A stretch of DNA of 50,932 nt from Lachnospiraceae bacterium (GTDB lineage: Bacteria > Bacillota > Clostridia > Lachnospirales > Lachnospiraceae), in NCBI GenBank assembly GCA_017396145.1, contig JAFQMS010000029.1, positions 1-50,932 on the forward strand, written 5' to 3'. The notes beneath the pieces were generated by a model, which saw nothing but the letters and a program-made list of their open reading frames with translations, had not been told where the DNA came from and made no database searches. Shown here piece by piece: positions 25,694 to 33,689 of the stretch (within the stretch, counting starts at the first letter, position 1; every line of letters begins with the position of its first letter). Made by a program: the position numbers and the translations under genes.

Positions 25694-27688
25694 GTGCAAA
25701 GAATTGGTGTTTTTGTATGTTGGTGTGGAAGTAACATCGCAGCTACAGTAGATGTACAGGCTGTTGCCCAGGCACTTAAAAATGAGCCGGGTGTAGTCTT
25801 TTCCACTGACTATCAATACATGTGTTCCCAAGCGGGACAGGATATGATTAAAGAAGCAGTTGCAGAGCATAATTTAACAGGAATCGTAGTATGTTCTTGT
25901 TCACCACGTATGCATGAGGCTACATTCCGTAAGACAGCAGCTGCAGCGGGACTTAACCCATATATGGTAGAGATTGCAAACATTCGTGAGCAGTGTTCAT
26001 GGGTTCATAAGGATATCCCAACAGGTACAGAGAAAGCAATTATTCTTGGAAAGGCAGCGGTTGCAAAGGTTAATTTGAATACTCCATTAACTCCAGGAGA
26101 GTCGCCAGTAACAAAGAGAGCTTTAGTTATCGGTGGTGGTATCGCAGGTATTCAGACAGCGCTTGATATTGCAGATGCAGGTTTCCCTGTAGATATAGTT
26201 GAAACAAAACCAACAATTGGTGGTAAGATGGCACAACTTGATAAGACATTCCCTACTCTTGACTGTGCGGCTTGTATTCTTACTCCTAAGATGGTTGACG
26301 TTGCCCAGAATGATAAGATTCGTATTTTCTCATACAGTGAGGTTGAGGAAGTATCAGGCTTCGTAGGTAATTTTGATGTAAAGATTAAGAAGAGAGCCCG
26401 TTACGTAAAAGAAGATTTATGTACAGGCTGTGGAGCCTGCGTTGAAAAATGTCCAATGAAGAAGGTTCCTAACGAATTTAATCTTGGCATGGACAACAGA
26501 CCAGCAATTTATATTCCATTTGCACAGGCAGTGCCAAAGGTGGCAACAATAGACCCTAATGCATGTAATATGCTTAAGAATGGTAAATGTGGTCTTTGCG
26601 CAAGAGTATGTACTGCAGGTGCAATTGATTATACTCAGAAAGATGAAATAATCGAAGAGAAGTATGGTGCAATTGTTGTTGCAACAGGCTTTAATCCAAT
26701 TAGTATGGATAAGTTTGATGAGTTTGCTTACAGTCAGTCGAAAGATGTTATTACTTCATTAGAATTCGAACGTCTTACTAATGCAGCAGGCCCTACAGCA
26801 GGTAAGCTTGTAAGACCTTCTGACGGAGAGCATCCACATACAATAGTGTTCGTACAGTGTGTTGGTTCGCGTTGTGAGAACTGTGCAGAAAAAGGTAAAG
26901 AGTACTGTTCAAAGATTTGTTGTATGTATACTGCAAAGCATGCAATGTTAGTTAGAGATAAATATCCGGATATAGAGACTTATGTATTCTATATTGATGT
27001 TCGTACACCAGGTAAAAATTTCGACGAGTTCTACCGTAGAGCAGTTGAAGAATATGGTGTTAAGTATGTTAAGGGTATGGTTGGTAAGGTGTCTCCTGAA
27101 GGAAAGAAACTTAAAGTTCAGGCATCAGACTTACTTAATAACAAACAACTTAATATAGATGCTGACCTTGTAGTTTTAGCAGCAGCTATTGAGCCTGATA
27201 AATCAGCTCGTCCACTTGCTACAATGCTTACAGCAAGTATGGATACTAATGATTTCTTTACAGAAGCGCATCCAAAGCTTCGTCCTGTAGAAAGTCCAAC
27301 AGCAGGTGTATTCTTATCAGGTGCATGTCAGGGACCTAAGGATATTCCAGAGACCGTATCTCAGGCAGGTGCTGCAGCATCTAAGGTTATAGGACTTCTT
27401 GCTAAGGATAAACTTACAGGTAATCCATGTATTGCAAGTTCTGATGAGAATATGTGTAACGGATGTTCTTCTTGTGAAAGAGTATGTCCATACGGAGCAA
27501 TTACTTATGTAGACAAGGAATTCCGTATGCCAGACAGAACTACTAAGGTTCGTAGAGTGGCACAGGTTAATCCTGCAGTATGTCAGGGTTGTGGTGCTTG
27601 TACAGTTGCTTGTCCATCAGGTGCTATGGACCTTCGTGGATTTGCAAGCAATCAAATAATTGCGGAGGTGGATGCAATATGCAAATAA
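25694..27688 (+). CDS. hdrA: HdrA-like flavin-bifurcating subunit
   Basis: A 664-residue HdrA. An N-terminal domain with Cys clusters (CWCGS, VCSCSPRMHEATFR) is followed by an FAD-binding GGGIAGIQTALD (near 146), the HdrA-specific TLDCAACILTPKM (near 189), an inserted ferredoxin domain (CTGCGACVEKCP near 243; CGLCARVC near 300) and a C-terminal ferredoxin domain (CNGCSSCERVCP near 586; CQGCGACTVACP near 630). In known Hdr complexes this FAD splits electron pairs between a high- and a low-potential path. It starts at GTG, preceded by AAGGAGG at correct distance. The 3' end overlaps flxD by 10 bases. Confidence 0.93.
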   Translation: MQRIGVFVCWCGSNIAATVDVQAVAQALKNEPGVVFSTDYQYMCSQAGQDMIKEAVAEHNLTGIVVCSCSPRMHEATFRKTAAAAGLNPYMVEIANIREQCSWVHKDIPTGTEKAIILGKAAVAKVNLNTPLTPGESPVTKRALVIGGGIAGIQTALDIADAGFPVDIVETKPTIGGKMAQLDKTFPTLDCAACILTPKMVDVAQNDKIRIFSYSEVEEVSGFVGNFDVKIKKRARYVKEDLCTGCGACVEKCPMKKVPNEFNLGMDNRPAIYIPFAQAVPKVATIDPNACNMLKNGKCGLCARVCTAGAIDYTQKDEIIEEKYGAIVVATGFNPISMDKFDEFAYSQSKDVITSLEFERLTNAAGPTAGKLVRPSDGEHPHTIVFVQCVGSRCENCAEKGKEYCSKICCMYTAKHAMLVRDKYPDIETYVFYIDVRTPGKNFDEFYRRAVEEYGVKYVKGMVGKVSPEGKKLKVQASDLLNNKQLNIDADLVVLAAAIEPDKSARPLATMLTASMDTNDFFTEAHPKLRPVESPTAGVFLSGACQGPKDIPETVSQAGAAASKVIGLLAKDKLTGNPCIASSDENMCNGCSSCERVCPYGAITYVDKEFRMPDRTTKVRRVAQVNPAVCQGCGACTVACPSGAMDLRGFASNQIIAEVDAICK

Positions 27689-28113
27689 AAGAATATAAGC
27701 CTTTAATAGTAGCATTTTGCTGTAACTGGTGTTCATATGCCGGTGCAGACCTTGCAGGTAATAATAGACTTAATTATCCGGCTGAAGTAAAGATTATCCG
27801 TGTCCCATGTTCTTGTAGAGTTAATCCAATGTTTATACTCCGTGCTTTCCAGCGTGGAGCAGATGGTGTAATAATCTGCGGATGTCATCCGGGAGACTGT
27901 CACTATACTTCAGGTAATTACTATACACGCCGTAGAATGGCACTTCTGTTCTCAATGCTTGATTTCTTAGGAATCGAGAGAGAACGTACTCGTGTAGAAT
28001 GGGTATCAGCAGCAGAAGGTGCTAAGTTTGCAACTACAATGAATGATTTCGTGGAAAAGGTTGCATCCCTTGGTGAGAATAAGAGATTGGAGGATCTGCG
28101 ATGCAAAAGATAA
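27679..28113 (+). CDS. flxD: FlxD / MvhD-like [2Fe-2S] subunit
   Basis: A 144-residue protein of the MvhD/FrhD family (delta subunit of methyl-viologen-reducing hydrogenase), known as FlxD in bacterial Hdr-Flx complexes. Cys motifs are FCCNWCSYAG (near 13), PCSCRVNP and CGCHPGDCHY (near 62). It links the electron donor module to HdrA. A longer frame starts ~100 bases earlier inside hdrA but has no ribosome binding site; the ATG after GCGGAGG, overlapping the hdrA end, is chosen. No hydrogenase subunits are present, so the donor is not H2. Confidence 0.9.
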   Translation: MQIKEYKPLIVAFCCNWCSYAGADLAGNNRLNYPAEVKIIRVPCSCRVNPMFILRAFQRGADGVIICGCHPGDCHYTSGNYYTRRRMALLFSMLDFLGIERERTRVEWVSAAEGAKFATTMNDFVEKVASLGENKRLEDLRCKR

Positions 28114-29099
28114 CTTTAGAAAGTTTAGTTGAAAAAGCAGTTTCTCTGCTTGAAAATGGTACAGTAACATCTGTACTTGGATGGAAAAAGGGCGAGTTTG
28201 ACTATGATATCACTCCTGCAGTTTTTGAAAGTGCAGATGAACTCAAAAAAGATTTTGTATGGAATGATTTTTGTGGAGCAAACTTCTCAAAATATCTCGT
28301 GTCAAAGACTTGTAAAAGCGAAGGAAAGATACTTGTTTTCTTAAAGCCTTGTGATACCTACAGCTTTAATCAACTTCTTACTGAGCATAGATTTGACAGA
28401 GAAAAGGTATATGCAGTTGGTATTCCATGTGAAGGAATGGCTGATATAAATAAGGTTAAGGAAGTTGTGGGAGACGGTATTTCAAAGATTGAAAGCAACG
28501 GAGACGACCTTGTTGTTACAACAATCTATGAGGACGCGCCTGTAAAGGTTACTTGCAAGGATGTTCTTGCAGAGCGTTGTGTGAATTGTAAGAGTAAAAG
28601 ACATGTAGCATATGATGAACTTCTTGGAGAAGAAGGAGAAGTTATTGCAAGCGAGCGTTTTGATGAAGTTGAAAGACTTGAGAAAATGACTCCGGAGGAA
28701 AGATTTGCTTTCTGGCAGAATGAACTTTCAAAGTGTATTCGTTGTAATGCCTGCCGTGATGTATGTCCTGCATGTACTTGTGAAAAGTGCGTGTTTGACA
28801 ATCCAAATTCAGGAGTAGAAAACAAAGCAGCATCTAACAGCTTTGAAGAGAAGATGTTCCATATCATTCGTGCCTTCCATGTGGCAGGACGTTGTACAGA
28901 CTGTGGAGAGTGCTCAAGAGTATGTCCACAAAACATTCCACTTCATTTGCTTAATCGTAAGTTTATTAAGGATATTAATGAATTCTATGGTGAATATCAG
29001 GCGGGTGCTGAGGTTGGTCTTAGAGCACCACTTGTAGATTATACTTTAGAAGATTTAGAGCCTGGTGAAGTATTTGACAGGAGGGATAACAATGCGTAA
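28101..29099 (+). CDS. flxC: FlxC-like iron-sulfur protein
   Basis: A 332-residue 4Fe-4S protein resembling FlxC of bacterial Hdr-Flx complexes and, more distantly, beta-type subunits related to F420 hydrogenase and sulfite reductase A. Cys motifs include ERCVNCKSKRHVAY (near 152), CIRCNACRDVCPACTCEKC (near 213) and CTDCGECSRVCPQNIP (near 263). It overlaps flxD by 13 bases and flxB by 8. Family knowledge places it as an electron relay between the NAD(P)H module FlxA and HdrA. Assignment to C rather than B is by order and length. Confidence 0.8.
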   Translation: MQKITLESLVEKAVSLLENGTVTSVLGWKKGEFDYDITPAVFESADELKKDFVWNDFCGANFSKYLVSKTCKSEGKILVFLKPCDTYSFNQLLTEHRFDREKVYAVGIPCEGMADINKVKEVVGDGISKIESNGDDLVVTTIYEDAPVKVTCKDVLAERCVNCKSKRHVAYDELLGEEGEVIASERFDEVERLEKMTPEERFAFWQNELSKCIRCNACRDVCPACTCEKCVFDNPNSGVENKAASNSFEEKMFHIIRAFHVAGRCTDCGECSRVCPQNIPLHLLNRKFIKDINEFYGEYQAGAEVGLRAPLVDYTLEDLEPGEVFDRRDNNA

Positions 29100-30117
29100 A
29101 TGTTTAGTTGAAGATATTAATAGTGTATTAGCACAGATTAACAAAGCAGCAAAGGTTTATCTTCCTGTTGACGGAACAGATGGAAAGGCTCGTTTTGAAG
29201 AGTGGGCAGAGGGGAAAGAATGGAGTAATGCCCTTAATACAGAAAGAAGTGCTAAAGACTTTTTCTTCCCACAGACAGAAAACCTTATGGAGTTTAAGAC
29301 TGAGGGAAAGAATATTGAGATTATAGATATCAGAAGCGATAAAGATGATTTTGTTATCTTTGGCGTTCGTGGATGTGATGTAAGAAGTTTCGATATTTTA
29401 GACAGAGTATTCTTAGTGGAGCCAATAGACAGTTTCTATAAGGCACGCAGAGAGCATGGAATAATTATCTCTGTTGCATGTGGAAGACCTTCAGAGACTT
29501 GCTTTTGTGGAGCATTTGGTATAGATGCATCTAATCCGGCAGGAGATGTTACTGTATGGAGAACTAAAGAGGCTGTATACTGGCAAAGCAACACTGATAA
29601 GGGTGAAGAACTTCTTAAAAAGGTTGAAGGTCTTACAGATTGCGACGAAGCAGCAGTGGAAGAGGAAAAGGCTAAGATTAAAAAGATTATGGATAAGTTG
29701 CCTTTGGCTAACTTATCAACTGAAGACTTTGGCGCAGGAAAGACTATGGAATTATTTGATTCAGATAAATGGAAGGATTTATCCGAAAGTTGTCTTGGAT
29801 GCGGAACATGTACTTTCGTGTGTCCAACATGTCAGTGCTATGACATAAAGGAATTTAACGCAGGTAAGGGCGTAGTAAGATTCCGTTGCTGGGATTCATG
29901 TATGTATTCTGATTTTACTCAGATGTCAGCAGGCCAGCCGCGTTTATCTCAGCTTGAACGCTTCCGTCAAAGATTTATGCACAAACTTGTGTACTATCCT
30001 GAAAGAAACGATGGAATATATGGATGCGTAGGATGTGGAAGATGTCTTGCTAAATGTCCGATATCTATGAATATCGTTAAAGTAATGAAGTCACTAGGAG
30101 GTAAGGATAATGAGTAA
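29092..30117 (+). CDS. flxB: FlxB-like iron-sulfur protein (AsrA family)
   Basis: A 341-residue protein of the anaerobic sulfite reductase A (AsrA)/FlxB family: GVRGCDVRSFDILD (near 98), CFCGAFG, and two cluster motifs CLGCGTCTFVCPTC (near 240) and CVGCGRCLAKCP (near 316). It probably moves electrons from FlxA toward FlxC/FlxD. The start was moved nine codons inward, after GGAGGG. It overlaps flxC by 8 bases and flxA by 8 bases. No sulfite reductase catalytic subunit (AsrC) is nearby, which argues against a sulfite reductase. Confidence 0.85.
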   Translation: MRKCLVEDINSVLAQINKAAKVYLPVDGTDGKARFEEWAEGKEWSNALNTERSAKDFFFPQTENLMEFKTEGKNIEIIDIRSDKDDFVIFGVRGCDVRSFDILDRVFLVEPIDSFYKARREHGIIISVACGRPSETCFCGAFGIDASNPAGDVTVWRTKEAVYWQSNTDKGEELLKKVEGLTDCDEAAVEEEKAKIKKIMDKLPLANLSTEDFGAGKTMELFDSDKWKDLSESCLGCGTCTFVCPTCQCYDIKEFNAGKGVVRFRCWDSCMYSDFTQMSAGQPRLSQLERFRQRFMHKLVYYPERNDGIYGCVGCGRCLAKCPISMNIVKVMKSLGGKDNE

Positions 30118-30943
30118 TGTATCAGAAACTTTAATCCCTAAGATAGGCGTGATTACAGATGTTCGTATTGACACACCTGATATAAAGACTTTCAGAGTGG
30201 TAACACCTGATGGTGTGAAGCCATTTGACCATAGACCGGGACAGTGTGCAATGCTTTCTGTACCTGGTGTAGGTGAGGCTATGTTCTCAATTACATCATC
30301 ACCTACCAATACAGAATTTATGGAATTTTCCATTAAGAAATGTGGTTGCGTTACAGATTGGCTTCATCAGGCAGAGGTTGGTCAGCAGATAACAATTCGT
30401 GGACCATATGGAACTCCATTCCCTGTTGACGATGAATTTGCAGGAAAGAACCTTTTATTCATCGCAGGTGGTGTTGGTCTTGCTCCACTTCGTTCAGTAA
30501 TTAACTATTGCCGTCACTACAGCGACCGCTATGGCAAGATTGACATTGTATACGGTTCTCGTAGTAAAAACGATTTACTAGATTATAAAGAGATTGTAGA
30601 TGAATGGACTAAAGACGCTAATGTAGATGTTCATCTTACAATAGATAATCCACAGGAAGGCTGGGATGGTCATGTTGGATTTGTTCCTAACTATGTTAAG
30701 GAACTTGGATTTGACACAGATAAGACTGTAATCCTTTGCGGACCACCAATTATGATTAAGTTCACACTTGATGGTTTATGCGACCTTGGATTTGAAAAAT
30801 CACAGATTTATACAACTCTTGAGATGCGTATGAAATGTGGAGTTGGTAAATGTGGAAGATGTAATGTTGGTTCAAAATATATTTGTAAAGATGGTCCGGT
30901 ATTCCGCTTTGATGAGCTTGATGAGTTGCCGGATGAGTACTAG
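30110..30943 (+). CDS. flxA: FlxA-like FAD/NAD(P)H-oxidising subunit (AsrB/PyrK family)
   Basis: A 277-residue ferredoxin reductase-type flavoprotein. FAD-binding residues are near 45-75 (HRPGQCAMLSVPG). The NAD(P)-binding domain has FIAGGVGLAPLRSVIN (near 117) and CGPPIMIKFTL (near 210). A C-terminal [2Fe-2S] site is CGVGKCGRCNVGSKYIC (near 243), as in AsrB and dihydroorotate dehydrogenase electron-transfer subunit PyrK. This is the expected entry point for NADH (or NADPH). The flxB stop overlaps its start. It ends 42 bases before the FrdB-like gene. Confidence 0.88.
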   Translation: MSNVSETLIPKIGVITDVRIDTPDIKTFRVVTPDGVKPFDHRPGQCAMLSVPGVGEAMFSITSSPTNTEFMEFSIKKCGCVTDWLHQAEVGQQITIRGPYGTPFPVDDEFAGKNLLFIAGGVGLAPLRSVINYCRHYSDRYGKIDIVYGSRSKNDLLDYKEIVDEWTKDANVDVHLTIDNPQEGWDGHVGFVPNYVKELGFDTDKTVILCGPPIMIKFTLDGLCDLGFEKSQIYTTLEMRMKCGVGKCGRCNVGSKYICKDGPVFRFDELDELPDEY

Positions 30944-30985
30944 GAATAATTCCTAAAGCAAATAGTTTCGAAATGGAGGAACACT

Positions 30986-31660
30986 ATGAGTAATATGGTT
31001 AACATTTTCCTTTTTGGAAAGAAATATGAGGTACCAGAGAATCTTACTATTATGAGCGCAATGGAATATGCTGGTTATCAGCTTGTTAGAGGTTGCGGAT
31101 GCCGTAATGGTTTCTGTGGTGCCTGTGCAACAATCTATCGTATTAAAGGTGATAGAGAATTAAAGGCATGTCTTGCTTGCCAGACAAAGGTTGAAGATAA
31201 TATGTACATCGCTACATTACCATTCTTCCCACTTGTTAAACAGGTTTATGATATGGAGAAAATTAAACCTACAGAGGCTGTTATGATGCAGCTTTACCCT
31301 GAGATTTATGCTTGTATCGGATGTAATGCTTGTACTAAGGCATGTACTCAGGAACTTAATGTAATGCAGTATATTGCATATGCACAGCGTGGTGATTTTG
31401 AGAAATGTGCAGAAGAGTCATTTGACTGTGTAATGTGTGGCGTATGTTCATCTCGTTGTCCTGCAGGAATCTCTCATCCACAGGTTGCTATGCTTGCTCG
31501 TAGAATTAACGGTAAGTATCTTGCTCCAGGATGTGGTCACTTAGAAGACCGTGTTCAGGAAATTAAAGACGGAACATTTAATGACTTAATTGAAGCATTA
31601 ATGCAAAAGCCAGTAGAAGAAATCAAAGAACTTTATAATAACCGTGAAATCGAGAAATAA
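30986..31660 (+). CDS. Fumarate reductase-type iron-sulfur subunit (FrdB/TfrB N-terminal-like)
   Basis: A 224-residue Fe-S protein. A plant-type [2Fe-2S] domain holds CRNGFCGAC (near 38) and a later CLACQ. It is followed by two cubane motifs CIGCNACTKAC (near 111) and CVMCGVCSSRCP (near 150). The layout is that of succinate dehydrogenase/fumarate reductase subunit B, with standard CxxCxxC motifs in both cubane sites. In methanogen TfrB a similar module is fused to a CCG domain; here the CCG protein (HdrB) is separate. It should hand electrons to the flavoprotein downstream. The start is after TGGAGGAAC. Confidence 0.82.
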   Translation: MSNMVNIFLFGKKYEVPENLTIMSAMEYAGYQLVRGCGCRNGFCGACATIYRIKGDRELKACLACQTKVEDNMYIATLPFFPLVKQVYDMEKIKPTEAVMMQLYPEIYACIGCNACTKACTQELNVMQYIAYAQRGDFEKCAEESFDCVMCGVCSSRCPAGISHPQVAMLARRINGKYLAPGCGHLEDRVQEIKDGTFNDLIEALMQKPVEEIKELYNNREIEK

Positions 31661-31672
31661 GGAAAGGAGACA

Positions 31673-31807
31673 GTGTGAAAAATCACATTGATATGATGAT
31701 TTTTCACACACCTATTTGTGACGCAGGCATCACAAATAGGATTTATCGCAGAGCTGAATCTGAAATTCAGCTCGCGATTCCTTCGGCAAAAAAATTGCCT
31801 GCGGAAT
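31673..31807 (+). other. Four consecutive hairpins between the FrdB-like and FrdA-like genes
   Basis: Stem 1 is 13 bp perfect (31673-31685 with 31697-31709). Stem 2 is 11 bp perfect (31711-31721 with 31730-31740). Stem 3 is 9 bp perfect (31751-31759 with 31765-31773), extendable by 3 bp past a bulge. Stem 4 is two 5-bp helices around a 3x3 internal loop (31777-31807). Stem 4 ends directly against the GGAG of the next gene (31808-31811). None is followed by a T-run, so they are not ordinary terminators. They may control mRNA stability, processing or translation. Confidence 0.75.
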
Positions 31808-31817
31808 GGAGATTAGT

Positions 31818-33422
31818 ATGTATTCAGAGGAATTTAAAGCATCCCTTGCAGCAGTAGAAGCAGCAAGAGATAACAACATAGCTCTTGAGCCTGCCCGTAT
31901 GACTGCACAGCAGAAAGAGGATTTATTAGCAGCATATCATCCAGACTATAAGAAGGATGAGTTTGCTGAACTTAAAATAGGACCTAACAAAGGTGAAAAG
32001 GTGCCTACAGAGTTAGCACAGACTTTACAGGCTCACAGCCGTATTTCATCAGATAGCGTGGATTTAGAGAATCCAGATTATGATGTTGATGTACTTATTA
32101 TCGGTGGTGGCGGTGCCGGTACTTCAGCAGCTATCGAAGCTCACGAGGCAGGAGCTAATGTAATGATAGTTACAAAACTTCGTGTTGGTGATGCTAACAC
32201 AATGATGGCTGAGGGTGGAATTCAGGCAGCAGATAAGCCTAATGATTCACCAGCAATTCACTTCGTAGATGCATTTGGTGGCGGACATTTCGCAGCTAAG
32301 AGAGAGTTACTTTCTAAGCTTGTGTGTGATGCTCCAGAGGCAATCCAGTGGTTAAGTAATTTAGGTGTTGAATTTGATAAAGAAGAAGACGGAACAATGG
32401 TTACTACTCATGGTGGTGGTACATCTCGTAAGCGTATGCATGCAGCTAAGGACTATTCTGGTGCAGAAATCATGAGAACTCTTCGTGATGAGGTTATGAA
32501 CCGCCAGATTCCAATCGTTGACTTTACTTCAGCAATTGAATTAATTCTTGATGAAAATGGTAACGCAGCAGGTGCTGTTCTTATGAACATGGAGACTAAG
32601 GATTTACTTGTTGCGAAAGCTAAGACTGTAATTATTGCAACAGGTGGTGCAGGTAGAATGCATTATCAGGGCTTCCCAACTTCTAACCACTATGGTGCAA
32701 CAGCAGATGGTCTTGTACTTGGTTACAGAGCAGGTGCTAAGCTTCTTTATGCTGAGACTTTACAGTACCATCCAACAGGTGCTGCATACCCAGAGCAGAT
32801 TTTCGGTGCATTAGTTACTGAGAAGGTTCGTTCACTTGGTGCAAAGTTAGTTAACTCAAAGGGTGAAGTATTCATGCATCCACTTGAGACTCGTGATGTT
32901 GCAGCAGCTTCTATCATCAGAGAGTGCAGCACAAGAGAGAACGGTGTAGACACTGGCAATGGTCAGGGTGTATGGCTTGATACTCCAATGATTGAAAAGA
33001 TTGGTGGAGAAGGAACTATCGAAAAACGTATCCCAGCTATGATGCGTATGTTCGCTAAATACGGAATCGATATCCGTAAAGAGCCTATCTTAGTATACCC
33101 AACACTTCATTACCAGAATGGTGGTCTTGATATTACACCAGACGGAATGACAACTAATGTGAAGAACCTCTTCGTAGCCGGTGAGGCAGTTGGAGGAATT
33201 CATGGTAGAAACCGTCTTATGGGTAACTCATTACTTGACATCATTGTATTTGGTCGTGGTGCAGGTATCAGCGCAGCTGCAGCAGCTAAGGAAGCTAATG
33301 TAGGTAAGCTTACATTAAAGCATGTTGATGCATTTGAGGCTGAAATTAAGGCAGCAGGTATTGAGACTGAGGAAGTATCTCCAAAGTTATTACCTAACTA
33401 TACAAAGCAGAAGAATATATAA
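31818..33422 (+). CDS. frdA: Soluble fumarate reductase flavoprotein (FrdA-like)
   Basis: A 534-residue FAD protein of the fumarate reductase/succinate dehydrogenase A family. A ~90-residue N-terminal extension precedes the FAD motif IIGGGGAGTSAAIEA (near 95). Catalytic residues of the family are present: His318 (QYHPTG), Arg359 (ETRDVAAA), His431 (HYQNGG) and Arg466 (RLMGNS). The His that binds FAD covalently in FrdA/SdhA is replaced by Asn127 (ANTMMAEGG), so FAD should be non-covalent. The C-terminal helical domain of FrdA is largely missing. No membrane anchor gene follows. An upstream in-frame ATG overlaps the GGAG; the later ATG is chosen. Confidence 0.85.
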   Translation: MYSEEFKASLAAVEAARDNNIALEPARMTAQQKEDLLAAYHPDYKKDEFAELKIGPNKGEKVPTELAQTLQAHSRISSDSVDLENPDYDVDVLIIGGGGAGTSAAIEAHEAGANVMIVTKLRVGDANTMMAEGGIQAADKPNDSPAIHFVDAFGGGHFAAKRELLSKLVCDAPEAIQWLSNLGVEFDKEEDGTMVTTHGGGTSRKRMHAAKDYSGAEIMRTLRDEVMNRQIPIVDFTSAIELILDENGNAAGAVLMNMETKDLLVAKAKTVIIATGGAGRMHYQGFPTSNHYGATADGLVLGYRAGAKLLYAETLQYHPTGAAYPEQIFGALVTEKVRSLGAKLVNSKGEVFMHPLETRDVAAASIIRECSTRENGVDTGNGQGVWLDTPMIEKIGGEGTIEKRIPAMMRMFAKYGIDIRKEPILVYPTLHYQNGGLDITPDGMTTNVKNLFVAGEAVGGIHGRNRLMGNSLLDIIVFGRGAGISAAAAAKEANVGKLTLKHVDAFEAEIKAAGIETEEVSPKLLPNYTKQKNI

Positions 33423-33446
33423 AATTCAAGTATCAAAACATTCATT

Positions 33447-33485
33447 GCCCACATATGCTTGCATATGTGGGCATATGACTTTTTG
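33447..33485 (+). terminator. Terminator of the Hdr-Flx-Frd operon
   Basis: A perfect 12-bp inverted repeat GCCCACATATGC / GCATATGTGGGC (33447-33458 and 33461-33472) with a 2-base loop is followed 7 bases later by a T-run, 25 bases after the frdA stop. Confidence 0.75.
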
Positions 33486-33689
33486 ACACGATACAATATG
33501 AGTATGTAAGTGGGGCGAAAGCACCACGATATACGAATATTGTGTAGGATTGCGCCTGAAAAGGAGAGGGGGGGTTGTTTTGTTTGTTCGCTATGTGGTG
33601 GGAGAAATGTGCTTGAAAAGATGTGGTGAGTGTGTTTAAAAAGGGTATGGTGGGGTTTATTTTACTTATTCGGTATGTAGGGGATGCGT
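33486..33689. other. Non-coding G-rich stretch
   Basis: No gene is seen. The plus strand is unusually G-rich and T-rich, with loosely repeated text of the kind 'TATGTAGGGGATGCGTCTGAA' at about 33538, 33592 and 33674 in diverged form. A similar phrase (TATGTAGGGGATGC) recurs at 35454-35467 before blaI, so this may be a decayed dispersed repeat. Confidence 0.4.

Noticed and set aside
27580-27678. Longer N-terminus for flxD inside hdrA
   Set aside because: This extension is the hdrA ferredoxin region read in another frame; the ATG at 27679 has its own ribosome binding site.
28101-30943. Anaerobic sulfite reductase (asrA/asrB)
   Set aside because: The two proteins are AsrA- and AsrB-like, but no AsrC siroheme subunit is present and the genes are embedded with MvhD-like and HdrABC genes, which is the Hdr-Flx arrangement.
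31675-31857. Short coding frame between the FrdB-like and FrdA genes
   Set aside because: It runs through four perfect hairpins and into frdA in another frame; the sequence is better explained as structured RNA.
31818-33422. L-aspartate oxidase (NadB)
   Set aside because: It shares Asn instead of the covalent-FAD His, but the fumarate-site motifs, the linked FrdB-like protein and absence of nadA/nadC favour fumarate reductase.
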